Positions 62,457-64,000 of a stretch of DNA of 64,000 nt are shown in pieces (position 1 is the stretch's first letter; every line of letters begins with the position of its first letter). The notes beneath the pieces were generated by a model, which saw only the letters and a list, made by a program, of their open reading frames with translations, made no database searches and was not told where the DNA came from. Position numbers and translations under genes: made by a program. Origin of the DNA: Casimicrobium huifangae (GTDB lineage Bacteria > Pseudomonadota > Gammaproteobacteria > Burkholderiales > Casimicrobiaceae); the NCBI RefSeq assembly GCF_009746125.1, contig NZ_CP041352.1:895847-959846 (forward strand), given 5' to 3'.

Positions 62457-63461
62457 ATGGCACTTATTTCAATCGCTGACGCTGAATCACTCGCAGCACG
62501 TGCGCTGGAGCGCGCTGGCGCGTCCGCTGCCGCCGCGCAGGCCACCGCACGCGCACTGGTCTACGCCGAAGCGCAGGGCACGGTGTCGCACGGCCTGTCG
62601 CGCGTGGCGCAATACGCTGGTCACATGGGCGCCGGGCGGGTGGATGGAAAAGCCACGGCCGTGGTGCGCCGCGAACAGGGCGCGACGGTGATCGTGGATG
62701 CGGCCGACGGTCTGGCCTTCCCGGCCTGCGCACTTGCGATTGATCACGCGATGACCAAGGCCCGTGAGCTGGGTGTTGCGGTGGCCGCAGTGACCAACAG
62801 CTATCACTTCGGCGCGGCGATCTATCACCTCGAAGCAATCGCCGCTGCCGGAATGGTCGGCCTCGCGTTTTCCAATTCACCGGCGGCAATCAACGCCTGG
62901 GGTGGCAAGCGGCCGTTGTTCGGTACCAACCCGATTGCCGCGATATTCCCGCGTCGAGGCGGTGAACCGCTGGCCATTGACCTCGCGTTGTCAGAAGTGG
63001 CGCGTGGCAAGTTGATGGTGGCCGCAAAGGAGGGCAAGGCGATTCCCACCGGCTGGGCGCTAGATGAAGACGGACAACCCACGACCGACCCGGCGCGCGG
63101 CCTCAAGGGCAGCATGGCGCCGGCCGGCGGTGTCAAGGGCGCGATGCTGGCGCTGACGGTGGAATTGCTGGTGACGGCGTTCACCGGCGCCCACTTCGGC
63201 TTCGAGGCAGACTCGTTCTTCGAAGTGCCCGGCAACCAGCCCAAGCTTGGACAACTCTTTCTGGTCATCGACCCCGCCGCGATGGGCGGCGGCGAGGTCT
63301 TTGCCGAACGCATCGAGACGCTGGTGGCTGCCATGCTTGCTGACGACGGCGTGCGGCTGCCCGGTGCTCGCCGCTACGCGCTGGCGCGCAAGGCGGCCAG
63401 CGACGGTCTCGACGTCGCCGACGCAACTCTCGCACAGATGCGGGCACTCGCCGGCGCCTGA
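62457..63461 (+). CDS. Ldh2/malate-type dehydrogenase, ComC-like
   Basis: A 334-residue NAD(P)-dependent dehydrogenase of the malate/L-lactate family PF02615: VYAEAQGTVSHGLSRVAQY, VAAVTNSYHFGAAIYHLEAI (catalytic His), FGTNPIAAIFPRRGGEPLAI and GVKGAMLALTVELLVTAFTG. ComC, a (R)-sulfolactate dehydrogenase, belongs here. With the preceding SlcC-like enzyme it could interconvert sulfolactate enantiomers through sulfopyruvate. Confidence 0.78.
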   Translation: MALISIADAESLAARALERAGASAAAAQATARALVYAEAQGTVSHGLSRVAQYAGHMGAGRVDGKATAVVRREQGATVIVDAADGLAFPACALAIDHAMTKARELGVAVAAVTNSYHFGAAIYHLEAIAAAGMVGLAFSNSPAAINAWGGKRPLFGTNPIAAIFPRRGGEPLAIDLALSEVARGKLMVAAKEGKAIPTGWALDEDGQPTTDPARGLKGSMAPAGGVKGAMLALTVELLVTAFTGAHFGFEADSFFEVPGNQPKLGQLFLVIDPAAMGGGEVFAERIETLVAAMLADDGVRLPGARRYALARKAASDGLDVADATLAQMRALAGA

Positions 63462-63468
63462 GCAACGC

Positions 63469-64000
63469 TTACAGAAACCCGAGGTTCTTCGTCGGAAACG
63501 CCGAGAGGTTTGGCAACACCGCTGACAGCTGGGCGTCGGTTACGCCGAACCAGGTCGCCAGCGTGGCGGCGTATTGATCGACTGACGTTGACGGCAACCA
63601 GCGCCCCTCACTGCTGACGTCATCGGGACCAGTGAGTGCGAGCGTGGGGAAGGTGCCGTACATGGCACCGCCCTTGACCGCGCCACCCATGATGAAGTGA
63701 TGGTTGCCCCAGGCGTGATCGGAACCACCGCCCGCAGCCGGCTTGAAGGTACGCCCGAAATCTGACAGCGTGAACGAGGTCACCTTGTCGGCAACGCCGA
63801 GCGTAGCGGTGGCGTCGTAGAACGATTTCATCGCATCCCCGACCTGCGTCAACAGGTTGACCTGAGTATTGAGCTGCCCGGTGTGGGTATCGAACCCACC
63901 CAGCGAGACGAAAAATACCTGACGCTTGACGCCGAAGGTGTCGCGCGCGGCTATCAGTTTGGCCACCTGCTGCAACTGCAGCGCGAGCGAATTTCCGTTG
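63469..64000 (-). CDS. DUF1501-family protein (N-terminus beyond window)
   Basis: The last 177 residues of a DUF1501 protein, from NGNSLALQLQQVAKLIAARD to the end. Family signatures are VFFVSLGGFDTHTGQ, FTLSDFGRTFKPAAGGGSDH and WGNHHFIMGGAVKGGAMYGT. These exported proteins usually accompany DUF1800 proteins; function unknown. Convergent with the ComC-like gene, seven bases between stops. Confidence 0.88.
   Translation of the reverse strand, partial: NGNSLALQLQQVAKLIAARDTFGVKRQVFFVSLGGFDTHTGQLNTQVNLLTQVGDAMKSFYDATATLGVADKVTSFTLSDFGRTFKPAAGGGSDHAWGNHHFIMGGAVKGGAMYGTFPTLALTGPDDVSSEGRWLPSTSVDQYAATLATWFGVTDAQLSAVLPNLSAFPTKNLGFL

Noticed and set aside
1-64000. tRNA, rRNA or known riboswitch
   Set aside because: I looked for cloverleaf ends, CCA-adjacent acceptor stems and known riboswitch cores in the gaps and saw none.

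Overview
The window reads as a chromosomal segment of a GC-rich betaproteobacterium, most likely Burkholderiales. The signs are two Bug-type (TctC) solute receptors, a TctD/TctE two-component pair, an Hda/AI-2E permease pair beside purM-purN, DUF3108 and Abhydrolase_10 proteins, and an IPTL/XrtH-like secreted protein. I saw no rRNA or tRNA genes, no CRISPR array, no phage genes and no insertion-sequence transposase. The genus is not claimed.

Layout. 1-1.7 kb: a class A beta-lactamase (cut by the left edge) diverging from an AmpR-like LysR regulator. 1.7-7.9 kb: class II aldolase + TctC receptor, a TctDE-like two-component system, and an MHS-family symporter with a downstream 46-residue membrane peptide. 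7.9-12.1 kb: a minus-strand run of racemase, xerD, ybaK, PP2C phosphatase and FHA protein. 12.4-24.8 kb: two complete TRAP transporters plus a third receptor, a LysR regulator, a D-glutamate cyclase-family protein and a fused 5-oxoprolinase/hydantoinase; together these suggest uptake and hydrolysis of 5-oxoproline-like lactams. 24.8-34.7 kb: PH-domain protein, acetylpolyamine amidohydrolase, two hypotheticals, mnmA, a Lys/Ala-rich secreted protein, hda-perM, and purM-purN-DUF3108. 34.8-39.8 kb: a LysR-controlled operon with a recognisable D-tartrate dehydratase. 40-49.9 kb: miscellaneous genes, including a frameshifted DUF3667 gene, an RsmB-type methyltransferase, two acyltransferase-3 proteins, an Abhydrolase_10 protein, DinB and a CPBP protease. 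49.9-53.7 kb: a LytTR two-component operon with two unknown genes. 54.2-56.7 kb: fatty acid desaturase, secreted protein, rpmG-rpmB. 56.9-63.5 kb: ROK kinase + GntR regulator, then SDR, SuyB-like, SuyA-like and, divergently, SlcC-like and ComC-like dehydrogenases, a gene set matching bacterial sulfolactate catabolism. The right edge cuts a DUF1501 gene.

The most unusual signal is not a gene. Six intergenic copies (about 3.6, 27.6, 34.7, 40.9, 53.9 and 58.6 kb) share a roughly 117-bp, near-perfectly symmetrical architecture. A GTCGAC palindrome lies at the centre. GGGC/GCCC blocks sit 27-28 bases to each side, the right-hand one opening a small hairpin. CAGCTTT/AAAGCTG-type sequences form the outer ends. 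Sequence between these landmarks is hardly conserved, yet the spacing is conserved to the base. A second, independent family of tiny hairpins joined by CGTCGTCCTGG-like linkers occurs at 28.85-29.05 kb and 60.79-61.08 kb. A REP-like inverted pair at 52.36 kb contains the stop codon of a histidine kinase.
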